Origin: Ornithinibacillus sp. 4-3
Lineage (GTDB): Bacteria; Bacillota; Bacilli; Bacillales; Amphibacillaceae
Assembly: GCF_040958695.1 (NCBI RefSeq)
Contig: NZ_CP162599.1
Location: 1,522,001-1,586,000 of the forward strand
Direction of reading: 5' to 3'
DNA length: 64,000 bases
Shown here: piece by piece, positions 29,472 to 38,089 of the stretch
Position numbering within the stretch: position 1 is the stretch's first letter
Layout: every line of letters begins with the position of its first letter
Position numbers and translations under genes: made by a program
Notes under the pieces: generated by a model
Database searches by the model: none
What the model was told of the DNA's origin: nothing
The model's input: the letters and a program-made list of their open reading frames with translations, nothing else

Positions 29472-30506
29472 TTGTTGAAAGATCGACATATTAAAAGTAA
29501 AAGAAAAAAAGTCAATGCTGCAGAAGTTGCAAGGTTAGCTGGGGTATCGCAGTCAACTGTTTCAAGAGTTTTTACACCTAATTCTAGTAAACCAGTTTCA
29601 GAAAGTTTACAAAGAAGAGTATTAGATTCTGCAAAACAACTTGGATATCGTCCGAATGCGCTTGCTAGAGGACTAATTACAAATAAAACTAATATGATAG
29701 GACTTGTGATGGGAGATATTGAGAATCCTTTTTTTTCAGGAATTCTAGAAAAATTGACTGGAAGCTTAAAAAATAAAGGATTTAATATTTTGTTTGTTCA
29801 TACTAAAGAAGGATTACTTCAGGAGGAAGAAATATCACAATTTCTAGAATATAATGTGGATGGAGTAATCGTGACAGATGCGCTTTTATCGTCAAATGTT
29901 GTTGGACAATTATCAAACAATCAAATTCCTGTCGTATTGTTATACCGAGATATAGAGGGCTCGCCTTGCCATTTTGTTGGCTGTGACAATTATTCTGCTG
30001 GACGTGAGATAGGTAAATATTTATTTAATCAAGGACATCGAAAACTTGCTTACATGACTGGTCATGAAGATTCTTCAACAAGTCGAGATCGTCAAGAAGG
30101 TTTTTGTGCGTTTCTTCATGAAAAAGGAGTAGCACCAGTTATTGAAGCTGGAGGATACTCATATAAAGCTGGATACCAAGCTGCATTACGGCTTTTATCA
30201 AATAATAGAGATCTAGATGCCCTTTTTTGTGCGGACGATATTATGGCTGTAGGTGTAATTGATGCTGTAGAAACGTTAGGGATATCTATTCCTAAAGAAT
30301 TATCTATAGTTGGTTTTGACGATATTCCTATGGCTTCTTGGAATCCATATGCTTTAACAACATGGAAAGTTCCAGTAGACGAATTGATCGAATTAGCTAT
30401 TTCTATTTTATTAAAAGAAATCAATGGAGAAAATGAAGAAATTATGCGCGTTTTGCTTCCAGGAACATTTGTGGAAAGAAAGTCAGCATTACCCAAGAGT
30501 CAGTAA
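29472..30506 (+). CDS. LacI-family transcriptional regulator
   Basis: About 344 residues. N-terminal LacI helix-turn-helix (NAAEVARLAGVSQSTVSRVF) with the hinge segment YRPNALARGL, then a periplasmic-binding-type sensor (IGLVMGDIENPFFSGILEKL to the C-terminus). The start is TTG at 29472 or 29475 behind AAAGGTGG; both fit. Its own terminator follows. Probable repressor of the hisD-like operon via the CpG-centred palindromes at 24344-24417, an inference from operator style and proximity; its own upstream region has a loosely similar ATACGTGTATTC at about 29313. Confidence 0.9.
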   Translation: MLKDRHIKSKRKKVNAAEVARLAGVSQSTVSRVFTPNSSKPVSESLQRRVLDSAKQLGYRPNALARGLITNKTNMIGLVMGDIENPFFSGILEKLTGSLKNKGFNILFVHTKEGLLQEEEISQFLEYNVDGVIVTDALLSSNVVGQLSNNQIPVVLLYRDIEGSPCHFVGCDNYSAGREIGKYLFNQGHRKLAYMTGHEDSSTSRDRQEGFCAFLHEKGVAPVIEAGGYSYKAGYQAALRLLSNNRDLDALFCADDIMAVGVIDAVETLGISIPKELSIVGFDDIPMASWNPYALTTWKVPVDELIELAISILLKEINGENEEIMRVLLPGTFVERKSALPKSQ

Positions 30507-30527
30507 TTAAATCATTTTGTATGAGTT

Positions 30528-30570
30528 TAAAAGAACTTGGATGCTTAGCGACCAAGTTCTTTTAGATTCT
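30528..30570 (+). terminator. Terminator after lacI-type gene
   Basis: TAAAAGAACTTGG (30528-30540) and CCAAGTTCTTTTA (30552-30564) form a perfect 13-bp stem with an 11-base loop; the descending arm ends in T-rich sequence. Confidence 0.85.
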
Positions 30571-30696
30571 TGAATGGGTAATTGTCGTAACCTTTTTATT
30601 TGTTGATTGCTAAAAATTTAGTTTAGTCATTGCGTTTCTAATTTTGATATAGTAGAATTTTAAAGGGTGATTGGTTAGCCCAGTTGTCCGATTGTT

Positions 30697-30710
30697 TGTA
30701 ATCGCTTTCG
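30697..30710 (+). promoter_or_regulatory. cre-like site upstream of the RraA-fold gene
   Basis: TGTAATCGCTTTCG matches the catabolite responsive element consensus TGWNANCGNTNNCA at every fixed position except the last. It lies 47 bases before the start, so CcpA control of rraA-DUF1932 is plausible and would fit a catabolic role. Short degenerate motif; chance is possible. Confidence 0.4.
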
Positions 30711-30756
30711 TTCAGAGTGATACATATAATAGATAGGTGAGAGGAGTGGGGAATTT

Positions 30757-31434
30757 ATGGATTCAAATAAGACATTGCCAGCACTATTATCAAATGAGGT
30801 GATAGAAAAAGCGAAGCAACTTAATTCTACAACAATTGCTGATGCTCTTAGAAATAATGGCGTAATGGATTATAAAATTAAATCCGTTACAAATAATGCA
30901 AAAGTAGTTGGTACTGCTTTAACAGTTAGTTTGCATTCAGGAGATAATTTATTTTTACATGAAGCCATTCATAAGGCAAAACAGGGATATGTTTTAGTAG
31001 TTGATGGTGGAGGTCATGTGGAAAATGCATATTTAGGTGAATTAATGGCATTCTCTGCAAGAGCAATGGGAGTAGAAGGAATCATTATTGATGGTCTAGT
31101 AAGAGATAAAGAGATATTAAAAACATTAGATCTTCCAATTTATGCAAAAGGATTTATTCCAAGTGGACCATTAAAAAATGGACCAGGGGAAATCAATAAG
31201 CCAATCTCATGTGGCGGGGTTTCGGTAGAGCCAGGTGATTTAATAGTAGGCGACGAGGACGGGGTTGTCGTTGTACGGAAAGAAGAAATTGACCGAGTGC
31301 TTACTGCTGCTGAAAATAAATTAACATATGAGCAGGAACGCTTAAAGCAAATCCAAGCTTTTGAAAATAGTAATGATTCAAGCATATCTATTAAGCCTAG
31401 CTGGTTAGATGAGAAAATCAAAAGTAATTCATAA
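30757..31434 (+). CDS. RraA-fold protein (HMG/CHA-aldolase-like or demethylmenaquinone methyltransferase-like)
   Basis: 225 residues. The DGGG loop (83-86) and the IIIDGLVRDKE segment with the Arg116-Asp117 pair are hallmarks of the RraA superfamily, which includes class II pyruvate aldolases such as 4-hydroxy-4-methyl-2-oxoglutarate aldolase and oxaloacetate decarboxylase. With 225 residues it is longer than E. coli RraA (161), closer to the catabolic members. ATG 30757 follows GAGGAGTGGGG. The dehydrogenase-like gene follows after 21 bases, so the two act together; a retro-aldol or decarboxylation step is my inference. Confidence 0.82.
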   Translation: MDSNKTLPALLSNEVIEKAKQLNSTTIADALRNNGVMDYKIKSVTNNAKVVGTALTVSLHSGDNLFLHEAIHKAKQGYVLVVDGGGHVENAYLGELMAFSARAMGVEGIIIDGLVRDKEILKTLDLPIYAKGFIPSGPLKNGPGEINKPISCGGVSVEPGDLIVGDEDGVVVVRKEEIDRVLTAAENKLTYEQERLKQIQAFENSNDSSISIKPSWLDEKIKSNS

Positions 31435-31455
31435 GACAGAAAGTGGGAAGATAAG

Positions 31456-32331
31456 ATGCAAATAGGCTTTATTGGTTATGGAGAGGCTGCTTATGAGATG
31501 TCATATGGTCTCCACCAAGAAGGATTAAAAAAAATTGTTGCATATGACCCAATGTGGGATGATGCACAGATGAAATCATTAATTGAAGAAAGAGCTAATC
31601 GAGCTTCTGTCAAGCTCTTGCCGACAATTCAGGAAGTGGTTCAACATGCTAATATATTAATCGTAGCGGTTCCAGCGGATAAAGCTTATGGTGTTAGCCA
31701 AACGATTGCTCCTTATCTAAACAAAGGAACGCTTTATATTGATGTATCAGCATCTACACCTGATATAAAAAAAATGATAGCTCAAGAGATTGAACAAGTA
31801 GAAAGTAATTTTGTAGATGTAGCCATGATGGGGTCTTTGCCTGTACATAAACATAAAGTTCCAATCCTTGCTAGTGGAAAAGGAACGGATGAATTTATTC
31901 GTTTAATGTCTACGTATAACATGAATATTGAAAAGGCAAGTGAAGTTGCTGGGGACGCATCTGCTACAAAATTAATTCGCAGTATTTATATGAAGGGGGT
32001 TTCTGTATTATTAATCGAAATGCTGGAAGCCGCTCATCATTTTAATGTAGAAGATATCGTTACAGAATCTATTTTTGAAACAATGAGTAATAAAGATTTT
32101 AAAGAAATTATGAATCGATTAGTTACAGGGACTTCCATCCACTCTAAGCGACGTGCTGTAGAATTACAAGGAACATTAGATATATTAGATGCTGCAAATA
32201 TAAATTCAGCAATGACGAAAGCTGCGAAAGAAAAACTTGATTTGATCACATCACATGACCTTAGAGATAAGTTTAATGGTGAAAATCCTAAATCATGGCA
32301 AAAAGTTATTGAAGCATTAAAAAATGTTTAA
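31456..32331 (+). CDS. NAD(P)-dependent oxidoreductase, DUF1932 type (3-hydroxyacid dehydrogenase-like)
   Basis: 291 residues. N-terminal Rossmann fold begins MQIGFIGYGEAAYEMS (GxGxxA dinucleotide motif); the MMGSLP and TKLIRSIYMKG segments correspond to the 6-phosphogluconate/3-hydroxyisobutyrate dehydrogenase family, with a DUF1932-like C-terminal domain. The Lys in ATKLIRS (about residue 173) is in the place of the family catalytic Lys. Probably oxidises a beta-hydroxyacid whose product is passed to the RraA-fold enzyme. Substrate unknown. Confidence 0.8.
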   Translation: MQIGFIGYGEAAYEMSYGLHQEGLKKIVAYDPMWDDAQMKSLIEERANRASVKLLPTIQEVVQHANILIVAVPADKAYGVSQTIAPYLNKGTLYIDVSASTPDIKKMIAQEIEQVESNFVDVAMMGSLPVHKHKVPILASGKGTDEFIRLMSTYNMNIEKASEVAGDASATKLIRSIYMKGVSVLLIEMLEAAHHFNVEDIVTESIFETMSNKDFKEIMNRLVTGTSIHSKRRAVELQGTLDILDAANINSAMTKAAKEKLDLITSHDLRDKFNGENPKSWQKVIEALKNV

Positions 32332-32476
32332 ATAACTAAAAGTCTTATAGAAATAATAGAGTTTACCGCTTTCTTTTGTTTTATAGTATAATTTTCTTTA
32401 TCTAGTTGAGAATTAGATAAAAAAGATTGTTCAAAAAATCTACAAATGAAAAGATAAAACTTTAGAGGTGGGAAAT

Positions 32477-33184
32477 TTGGTTAATTCAGGATTTACAGAG
32501 ATAAAAAAAGAAAGAATGTATGAAAAAATAGTACGTCAGGTTGTAGAGTTAATTAAAGAAGGAGAGCTAAAGCCTGGTGATCGCCTGCCAGCTGAACGTC
32601 AGTTAGCTATTACTTTAGGCTGTAGTCGTACATCTTTAAGAGAAGCCTGTCGTGTTTTAGAGTCAGAAGGATTAATTATCTCTAAACCAGGTGGAGGAAG
32701 ATTTATTCAACATATTGATCAACACTTAGCACCTAACTATGAGTTTGATACCGTAAATTTAATTAAAAAAACAGCTATTCTTCACTTTTTAGAAGTGCGG
32801 GAAGTATTGGAACCGAAAATTGTCGAATTAGCCTGCGAAAGAGCGACAAAAGAAGATCTTGAAAAAATGGAAGCTATTTTACAGCAAATGGAAGAAAGCT
32901 TGAAATATCCCAACATGCTTATTAATGAAGATCATAATTTTCATTTAACTTTAGCAGAAGCGACACAAAACTTCGTGTTCGTCTCATTAATGAAATCTAA
33001 TTTAAACATGATTAATCAAACTAGAAAACAAATATTAGGTTCACATAAACGTTATGAAGAGGCATTACGTGAACATCAGCTTATCTTTGAAATGATTAAA
33101 GAAGGCAATTCATCTGGTGCTGTTCACGCGATTACAGATCATCTTCAAACATTAAGAGCAGAACTTTTAAAAGAAACTTCATAG
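32477..33184 (+). CDS. GntR-family regulator, FadR/FCD subfamily
   Basis: About 235 residues. N-terminal winged helix (MYEKIVRQVVELIKEGELKP and LAITLGCSRTSLREACRVLE) and a C-terminal FCD domain with its metal-type residues (NEDHNFHLTLAEAT, ITDHLQTLR). FCD regulators commonly sense organic acids or sugar acids. Start TTG 32477 follows AGAGGTGGG; GTG 32468 lies inside that site. It probably controls rraA-DUF1932 or the following binding-protein gene; no operator was identified. Confidence 0.88.
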   Translation: MVNSGFTEIKKERMYEKIVRQVVELIKEGELKPGDRLPAERQLAITLGCSRTSLREACRVLESEGLIISKPGGGRFIQHIDQHLAPNYEFDTVNLIKKTAILHFLEVREVLEPKIVELACERATKEDLEKMEAILQQMEESLKYPNMLINEDHNFHLTLAEATQNFVFVSLMKSNLNMINQTRKQILGSHKRYEEALREHQLIFEMIKEGNSSGAVHAITDHLQTLRAELLKETS

Positions 33185-33265
33185 TTGAGGTAGATACAAT
33201 AGTGGGGAAAATTTTTTACTTAACTGAAGGTAGAATAGAAATACTTCAGTAAAAAGCCAAAAAAT

Positions 33266-33327
33266 CTAATACTGTTTGAAGTATTAGTCTGCCCATAAAA
33301 ATGGACTGCCCAGCAGTCCTTTATTTT
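33266..33327 (+). terminator. Tandem hairpins after the GntR gene
   Basis: CTAATACT/AGTATTAG (33266-33273 and 33280-33287) and then GGACTGC-CCA-GCAGTCC (33303-33319) with TTTATTTT. The second has the form of a terminator. Confidence 0.75.
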
Positions 33328-33440
33328 GAAATGTTAATAACAAAGCTACTCTCAATATAAATAGAAGATAGTGTATAGAATGATAAATTTTCGTAGTTTA
33401 TTAAATATAAAGATTAGGTATAAAAAGGGAGGAAATATAA

Positions 33441-35033
33441 ATGATTTCATCAAGGCCGATAAAACTAATGCTATGTTTATTTTTATTAAGCATTGTACTA
33501 ATTGCTTGTTCATCTGGAGAATCAGATAATAAAACGGATACAGATAGTGCTGAGGGGAACAATGGAATTGGAGAAGATATAAAATTTGCAATACCAGCAG
33601 CTCCACCGCACCTAGATTCCCATGCATCTCCTGCACAACAAATTGCCGATGTAGGTAGACATATATTTGAAACTTTAGTTACCATCGATTCAGAATTCAA
33701 TGTTCAGCCAATGCTTGCTGAATCATGGGAACAGAGTGATGATGGGACAACACTAACTTTTCATTTAAGAGAGGGGATTCTTTTCCATAATGGGGAAGAA
33801 GTAAAAGCAGAAGATGTTATTGCTTCACTAGAAAGATGGGTTAGATTATCTAGCCTTGGTAAGGCAGATTTTGAAGGAGCAACAATGGAAGCGCCAGATG
33901 ATTATACAGTTGTTATTACACAACCAGCACCTGTATCAACGGCTTTAACAACATTAGCTTATGGTGGAGGAAATTTTGCATCTATCATGCCGAAAGAAAT
34001 AGTTGAAAATGCATCAGATGCTAGCGTAGAGGAATATATTGGAACAGGTCCTTTTAAATTTGAGGAATGGAGACAAGATCAATATATTTATCTAACAAAA
34101 TTTGATGATTACAAACCACTTGATACTCCAGCGGACGGATTATCAGGGAAAAAAGAAGCATTAGTTCAAGGTATTCAATTTATCTTTGTCCCAGATGCAT
34201 CAACTCGCCTTGCAGGTATTAGAACTGGAGAATATGATGCGGTTAAAGAAGTTCAGCTTGATATGGCACCACAGCTTGCTGATGATCCAGATATTTCTAC
34301 TTTTATTGATCCATTTGGACAATTAAATATTTTTTATAATAAGGATAGTGGGTTATTTACAGATGTCCGCGCTCGTGAAGCTGTTGCAACAGGAATTGAT
34401 AAAGAGGCTATGCTTTTAGCAGCTGTTACAAATGAGGATTATTACACACTAGACCATGGATTAATGATGAATTACCAATCAGCACTTTGGTCAAGTGATG
34501 CAGGAAAAGATGATTATTTTGCTGATCGAGATATTGATGCAGCAAAACAATTATTAAATGAAACAGACTATGATGGCGAAGAAATTAAAATTATTTCTTC
34601 TAGGGAAAATATTGTCTTATACAATGCAGCTGTTGTGTTAAAGGAAAATCTAGATGAACTGGGCCTTAATACTTCTTTAGAAATTTATGACTGGCCAACT
34701 TATTTAGATAAGCGTGATGATCCAGCTGCTTTTGATTTACTCGTTGGTGCAAGCACTCCTAAACTTGATCCAACATCAATGGCTTACCTAAGAAGTGATT
34801 TTGTAGGCTGGACTGTAAGTGAAGAACTTGATGAGATTATTGAAAATTTTAAGAGTGCCCCTTCGATAGATGATGCAAAAATTATTTATAATGACTTACA
34901 AGCATGGTTTTATGAGTATATACCTGTTACTAAAGTAGGCGATTATGCTAATGTAAATGCTACTAGAAATAATCTTTCAGGGTATGATTATTTAGATGGC
35001 CCAATGTTTTGGAATGTAACAAACAGTAAATAA
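33441..35033 (+). CDS. Family 5 ABC solute-binding lipoprotein 2
   Basis: 530 residues, lipobox LIAC with Cys23. It is clearly related to the product at 25863 along its length (shared FETLVT, PMLAESWE, GTGPF-FEEW-QDQYI and a closing YLDGP-FWN block). It would bind a peptide-like solute. It stands alone behind a terminator and before the rpsO leader, with its own ribosome binding site (GGGAGG). No transporter subunits are nearby, so it must share a permease encoded elsewhere. A second ligand of the same pathway is possible. Confidence 0.9.
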   Translation: MISSRPIKLMLCLFLLSIVLIACSSGESDNKTDTDSAEGNNGIGEDIKFAIPAAPPHLDSHASPAQQIADVGRHIFETLVTIDSEFNVQPMLAESWEQSDDGTTLTFHLREGILFHNGEEVKAEDVIASLERWVRLSSLGKADFEGATMEAPDDYTVVITQPAPVSTALTTLAYGGGNFASIMPKEIVENASDASVEEYIGTGPFKFEEWRQDQYIYLTKFDDYKPLDTPADGLSGKKEALVQGIQFIFVPDASTRLAGIRTGEYDAVKEVQLDMAPQLADDPDISTFIDPFGQLNIFYNKDSGLFTDVRAREAVATGIDKEAMLLAAVTNEDYYTLDHGLMMNYQSALWSSDAGKDDYFADRDIDAAKQLLNETDYDGEEIKIISSRENIVLYNAAVVLKENLDELGLNTSLEIYDWPTYLDKRDDPAAFDLLVGASTPKLDPTSMAYLRSDFVGWTVSEELDEIIENFKSAPSIDDAKIIYNDLQAWFYEYIPVTKVGDYANVNATRNNLSGYDYLDGPMFWNVTNSK

Positions 35034-35130
35034 AGTAATGTAAATGATTTATATTTCAACCTCATATAAGTACATGTGAAAAAGCTTATTATGTAATTTT
35101 ACTTGCAAATTTTCTTGAAAAGATGTACGA

Positions 35131-35207
35131 TATAACACGTAAAACCATCGCTTGGCAATTCGATTCTCCGACGGTTGCTAGGAGATTGGGGATATAAAAA
35201 AATAACT
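35131..35207 (+). promoter_or_regulatory. Candidate rpsO (S15) leader structure
   Basis: Between 35141 and 35190 three short pairings can be drawn: AACCATCG with CGACGGTT, ATTCTCC with GGAGATT, and TGGCAA with TTGCTA, in interlocking order. This resembles a compact autoregulatory ribosomal-protein leader. A TATAAC box at 35131-35136 could be the -10. Judged by eye. Confidence 0.45.
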
Positions 35208-35220
35208 GGAGGTGCCTAAC

Positions 35221-35490
35221 ATGGCAATTTCAAACGAAAGAAAAACAGAAATCATTAATGAGTTCAAAACACACGAAAACGACACTGGTTCTGCAGAAGT
35301 GCAAATCGCAGTATTGACTGCAGAAATCAATTCTTTAAACGATCATTTACGTGTTCATAAGCATGATCACCATTCTCGTAGAGGATTATTAAAAATGGTT
35401 GGTAAGCGTCGTAACTTATTAAGCTACCTACGTAATAGAGACATCGCTAGTTACCGTGAGTTAATTAAAAAATTAGGCTTACGTCGCTAG
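35221..35490 (+). CDS. rpsO: 30S ribosomal protein S15
   Basis: 89 residues, full S15: the helical bundle with [38 protein letters not shown] and the C-terminal KLGLRR. It binds 16S rRNA in the central domain. ATG 35221 follows GGAGGTG (35208-35214); the frame opens three codons upstream at a GTG in that site. Normally next to ribF; here displaced by the island. A strong terminator follows. Confidence 0.98.
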   Translation: MAISNERKTEIINEFKTHENDTGSAEVQIAVLTAEINSLNDHLRVHKHDHHSRRGLLKMVGKRRNLLSYLRNRDIASYRELIKKLGLRR

Positions 35491-35497
35491 TCACTGA

Positions 35498-35525
35498 AAA
35501 AGCAGGAGAAATCCTGCTTTTTTTT
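35498..35525 (+). terminator. Terminator after rpsO
   Basis: AAAGCAGG and CCTGCTTT pair around AGAAAT, followed by eight or more T residues. Confidence 0.9.
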
Positions 35526-35918
35526 AAGAGATAAGCTCATGCCTCGCCTTATCTAACTTCTAAAATATTGTCTCTTCCATTCTTACGCCATAAGGTCATT
35601 CTATATAAACGGATGGGATTTTCGAAGATGAACAATCGAAAAAGTGGACATGTGTCATCTAGAAGTATAAAGATTGCATTTCGTTTACTTTGATCCAATA
35701 ATGGTGCCAAGGTGAGTTGAATAGAATGAAACTGGTGAAAATACTTTCCTACATGAGAATATCAATTATCAATTATTGACCCTGCCTAATTTGCTTTAGT
35801 ACCTCTTTAAATTAGAGGCAGGAATTTTTATGAATAATTATAGCATGATAAAATTTACATTTTGAATAGATAGCTTTAAAATAGACTTAGTATGAGTGTT
35901 GAAAGGAGTACGCATGAA
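35526..35918. other. Interval between rpsO and pnp
   Basis: About 390 bases with no gene. The only clear structure is a hairpin at 35781-35822: CCTGCCTAATTT pairs with AAATTAG-GGCAGG with a one-base bulge, then a short T run. Placed just before pnp it may be a terminator/attenuator or an RNase III/PNPase-sensitive leader, since PNPase is known to autoregulate through its leader in other bacteria. Confidence 0.5.
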
Positions 35919-38018
35919 ATGACAGAAAATAAACACGTATTCTCCACTGAAATATCTGGAAAAAAATTAATTGTTGAGGTTGGAGAATTAGCAAAACAAG
36001 CAAATGGCGCATGTATGGTGCGTTATGGAGATACAGCTGTGCTATCAGCAGCGACAGCTTCTAAAGAACCAAAAGATTTGCCATTTTTCCCATTAACGGT
36101 TAACTATGAGGAAAAATTATATGCAGTGGGTAAAATTCCGGGAGGTTTTATTAAGCGTGAAGGAAGACCTAGTGAAAAAGCTGTTCTAGCTTCTCGTTTA
36201 ATTGATCGTCCTATTCGTCCGTTATTTCCTGATGGCTTCCGTAATGAAGTTCAAGTAATTAGTACAGTGATGAGTGTGGATCAGGATTGCTCATCTGAAA
36301 TTGCAGCAATGATCGGATCATCTATCGCATTAGGAATTTCTGATATTCCGTTTGATGGACCAATTGCTGGTATTAATATTGGACGAGTTGATGGAGAATT
36401 TGTAATCAATCCAAATGTTGAGCAGCAAGCAAAAAGTGATATTCAACTGACTGTTGCAGGAACAAAAGATGCAGTGAACATGGTAGAAGCCGAATCGGAT
36501 GAGGTACCTGAAGATGTAATTTTAGATGCAATTATGTTAGGTCACCAAGAGATTATTCGCTTAGTTGAGTTCCAAGAAGAAATCGTAAAAGCTGTTGGCA
36601 AAGAAAAATCAGAAATTGTTTTATTTGTTGGAGACGAAGAAATTTTTGCCAAAGTAGAAGCAGATGCAAAAGAAAAATTAGTTGAAGCAATTAAGGTTGT
36701 TGAAAAGCATGCTAGAGAAGAAGCTATTAGTGCTGTGAAAGACGAAGTACTAAGCGCTTATGAAGAAGCAGAAGATGAAGTAATTAAACAGGTGAAACTT
36801 GCTTTAGATAAAATGACAAAAGCAGAAGTTCGTCGTCTTATTACCGAAGAAAAAGTTCGTCCAGATGGTCGTAAAATAGATGAAATTCGTCCATTATCCC
36901 ATCGAGTGGGTGTTTTACCAAGAACACATGGTTCAGGCCTGTTCACAAGAGGACAAACACAAACCCTAAGTGTTTGTACATTAGGTGCTTTAGGAGATGT
37001 ACAAATTCTAGATGGTCTTGACCTTGAAGAAACAAAACGTTTTATGCATCATTATAATTTCCCACAATATAGTGTTGGAGAAACAGGTCCGTTACGTTCG
37101 CCAGGTCGTCGTGAAATTGGACATGGTGCATTAGGAGAACGTGCATTGGAAAAAGTAATTCCATCAGAAGCTGACTTCCCTTACACGATTCGAGTGGTTT
37201 CAGAAGTTCTAGAATCTAATGGTTCTTCATCACAAGCTAGTATTTGCTCAAGTACATTAGCGATGATGGATGCTGGTGTTCCAATTAAGGCTCCAGTTGC
37301 TGGGATTGCAATGGGATTAGTAAAATCTGGTGATGATTATTCCATTTTAACAGATATTCAAGGTATGGAAGATGCATTAGGTGATATGGACTTTAAAGTA
37401 GCAGGTACTACGAAAGGTATTACTGCACTGCAAATGGATATTAAAATTGAGGGTCTATCAAAAGAAATCTTAGAAGAATCATTAAACCAGGCTAAAGTTG
37501 GACGTTTAGCTATCATTGAGTCAATGATGCAGACAATCGATCAACCAAACACAGAGCTTTCACCATATGCACCGAAGATTTTAACAATGAAAATTAACCC
37601 AGATAAAATCCGTGATGTTATTGGACCAAGTGGAAAACAAATCAATCAAATTATTGATGAAACTGGCGTGAAAATCGACATTGAGCAGGATGGAAATGTA
37701 TTTATTTCATCTACGGATGACGAAATGAACCAACGTGCAAAACAAATTATTGAAGATCTAGTAAGAGAGTTAAAAGTTGGAGATATCTACTTAGGTACAG
37801 TACGTCGAATCGAAAAATTTGGCGCATTTGTAGAATTATTCCGCGGAAAAGACGGCTTAGTACATATTTCCGAGTTAGCTGAGGAAAGAGTTAAGAAAGT
37901 AGAAGATATTTTATCCATTGGTGAGCAAGTGATGGTTAAAGTAATCGAAATTGATCGTCAAGGTCGTGTCAATCTTTCTCGTAAAGCCGTGCTTAAGGAA
38001 GAAGAAAAAGCAAAATAA
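35919..38018 (+). CDS. pnp: Polyribonucleotide nucleotidyltransferase (PNPase)
   Basis: 699 residues. Two RNase PH-like cores ([20 protein letters not shown] and the [15 protein letters not shown] / [19 protein letters not shown] segments), then KH ([16 protein letters not shown]) and S1 ([20 protein letters not shown]) domains. It degrades RNA 3' to 5' by phosphorolysis. ATG 35919 is preceded by AAGGAG at 35903-35908; the frame extends upstream to 35892 without a ribosome binding site. Confidence 0.97.
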   Translation: MTENKHVFSTEISGKKLIVEVGELAKQANGACMVRYGDTAVLSAATASKEPKDLPFFPLTVNYEEKLYAVGKIPGGFIKREGRPSEKAVLASRLIDRPIRPLFPDGFRNEVQVISTVMSVDQDCSSEIAAMIGSSIALGISDIPFDGPIAGINIGRVDGEFVINPNVEQQAKSDIQLTVAGTKDAVNMVEAESDEVPEDVILDAIMLGHQEIIRLVEFQEEIVKAVGKEKSEIVLFVGDEEIFAKVEADAKEKLVEAIKVVEKHAREEAISAVKDEVLSAYEEAEDEVIKQVKLALDKMTKAEVRRLITEEKVRPDGRKIDEIRPLSHRVGVLPRTHGSGLFTRGQTQTLSVCTLGALGDVQILDGLDLEETKRFMHHYNFPQYSVGETGPLRSPGRREIGHGALGERALEKVIPSEADFPYTIRVVSEVLESNGSSSQASICSSTLAMMDAGVPIKAPVAGIAMGLVKSGDDYSILTDIQGMEDALGDMDFKVAGTTKGITALQMDIKIEGLSKEILEESLNQAKVGRLAIIESMMQTIDQPNTELSPYAPKILTMKINPDKIRDVIGPSGKQINQIIDETGVKIDIEQDGNVFISSTDDEMNQRAKQIIEDLVRELKVGDIYLGTVRRIEKFGAFVELFRGKDGLVHISELAEERVKKVEDILSIGEQVMVKVIEIDRQGRVNLSRKAVLKEEEKAK

Positions 38019-38054
38019 ATGGCTATGATTCATTTTGATGAACATAACAAGTCT

Positions 38055-38084
38055 ACCCTTCTCATATAAATAAATGAGGAGGGT
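38055..38084 (+). promoter_or_regulatory. Hairpin containing the ribosome binding site of the deacetylase gene
   Basis: ACCCTTCTCAT (38055-38065) pairs with ATGAGGAGGGT (38074-38084), one wobble. The descending arm contains the GAGGAGGG ribosome binding site and is followed by TTTT and the ATG. It can act as a terminator of pnp or as a translational switch. Confidence 0.65.
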
Positions 38085-38089
38085 TTTCT

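Noticed and set aside
32428..32445. A TTGTTCAAAAAATC stretch resembling the end of element B
   Set aside because: A single half without partner; too short to call a remnant.
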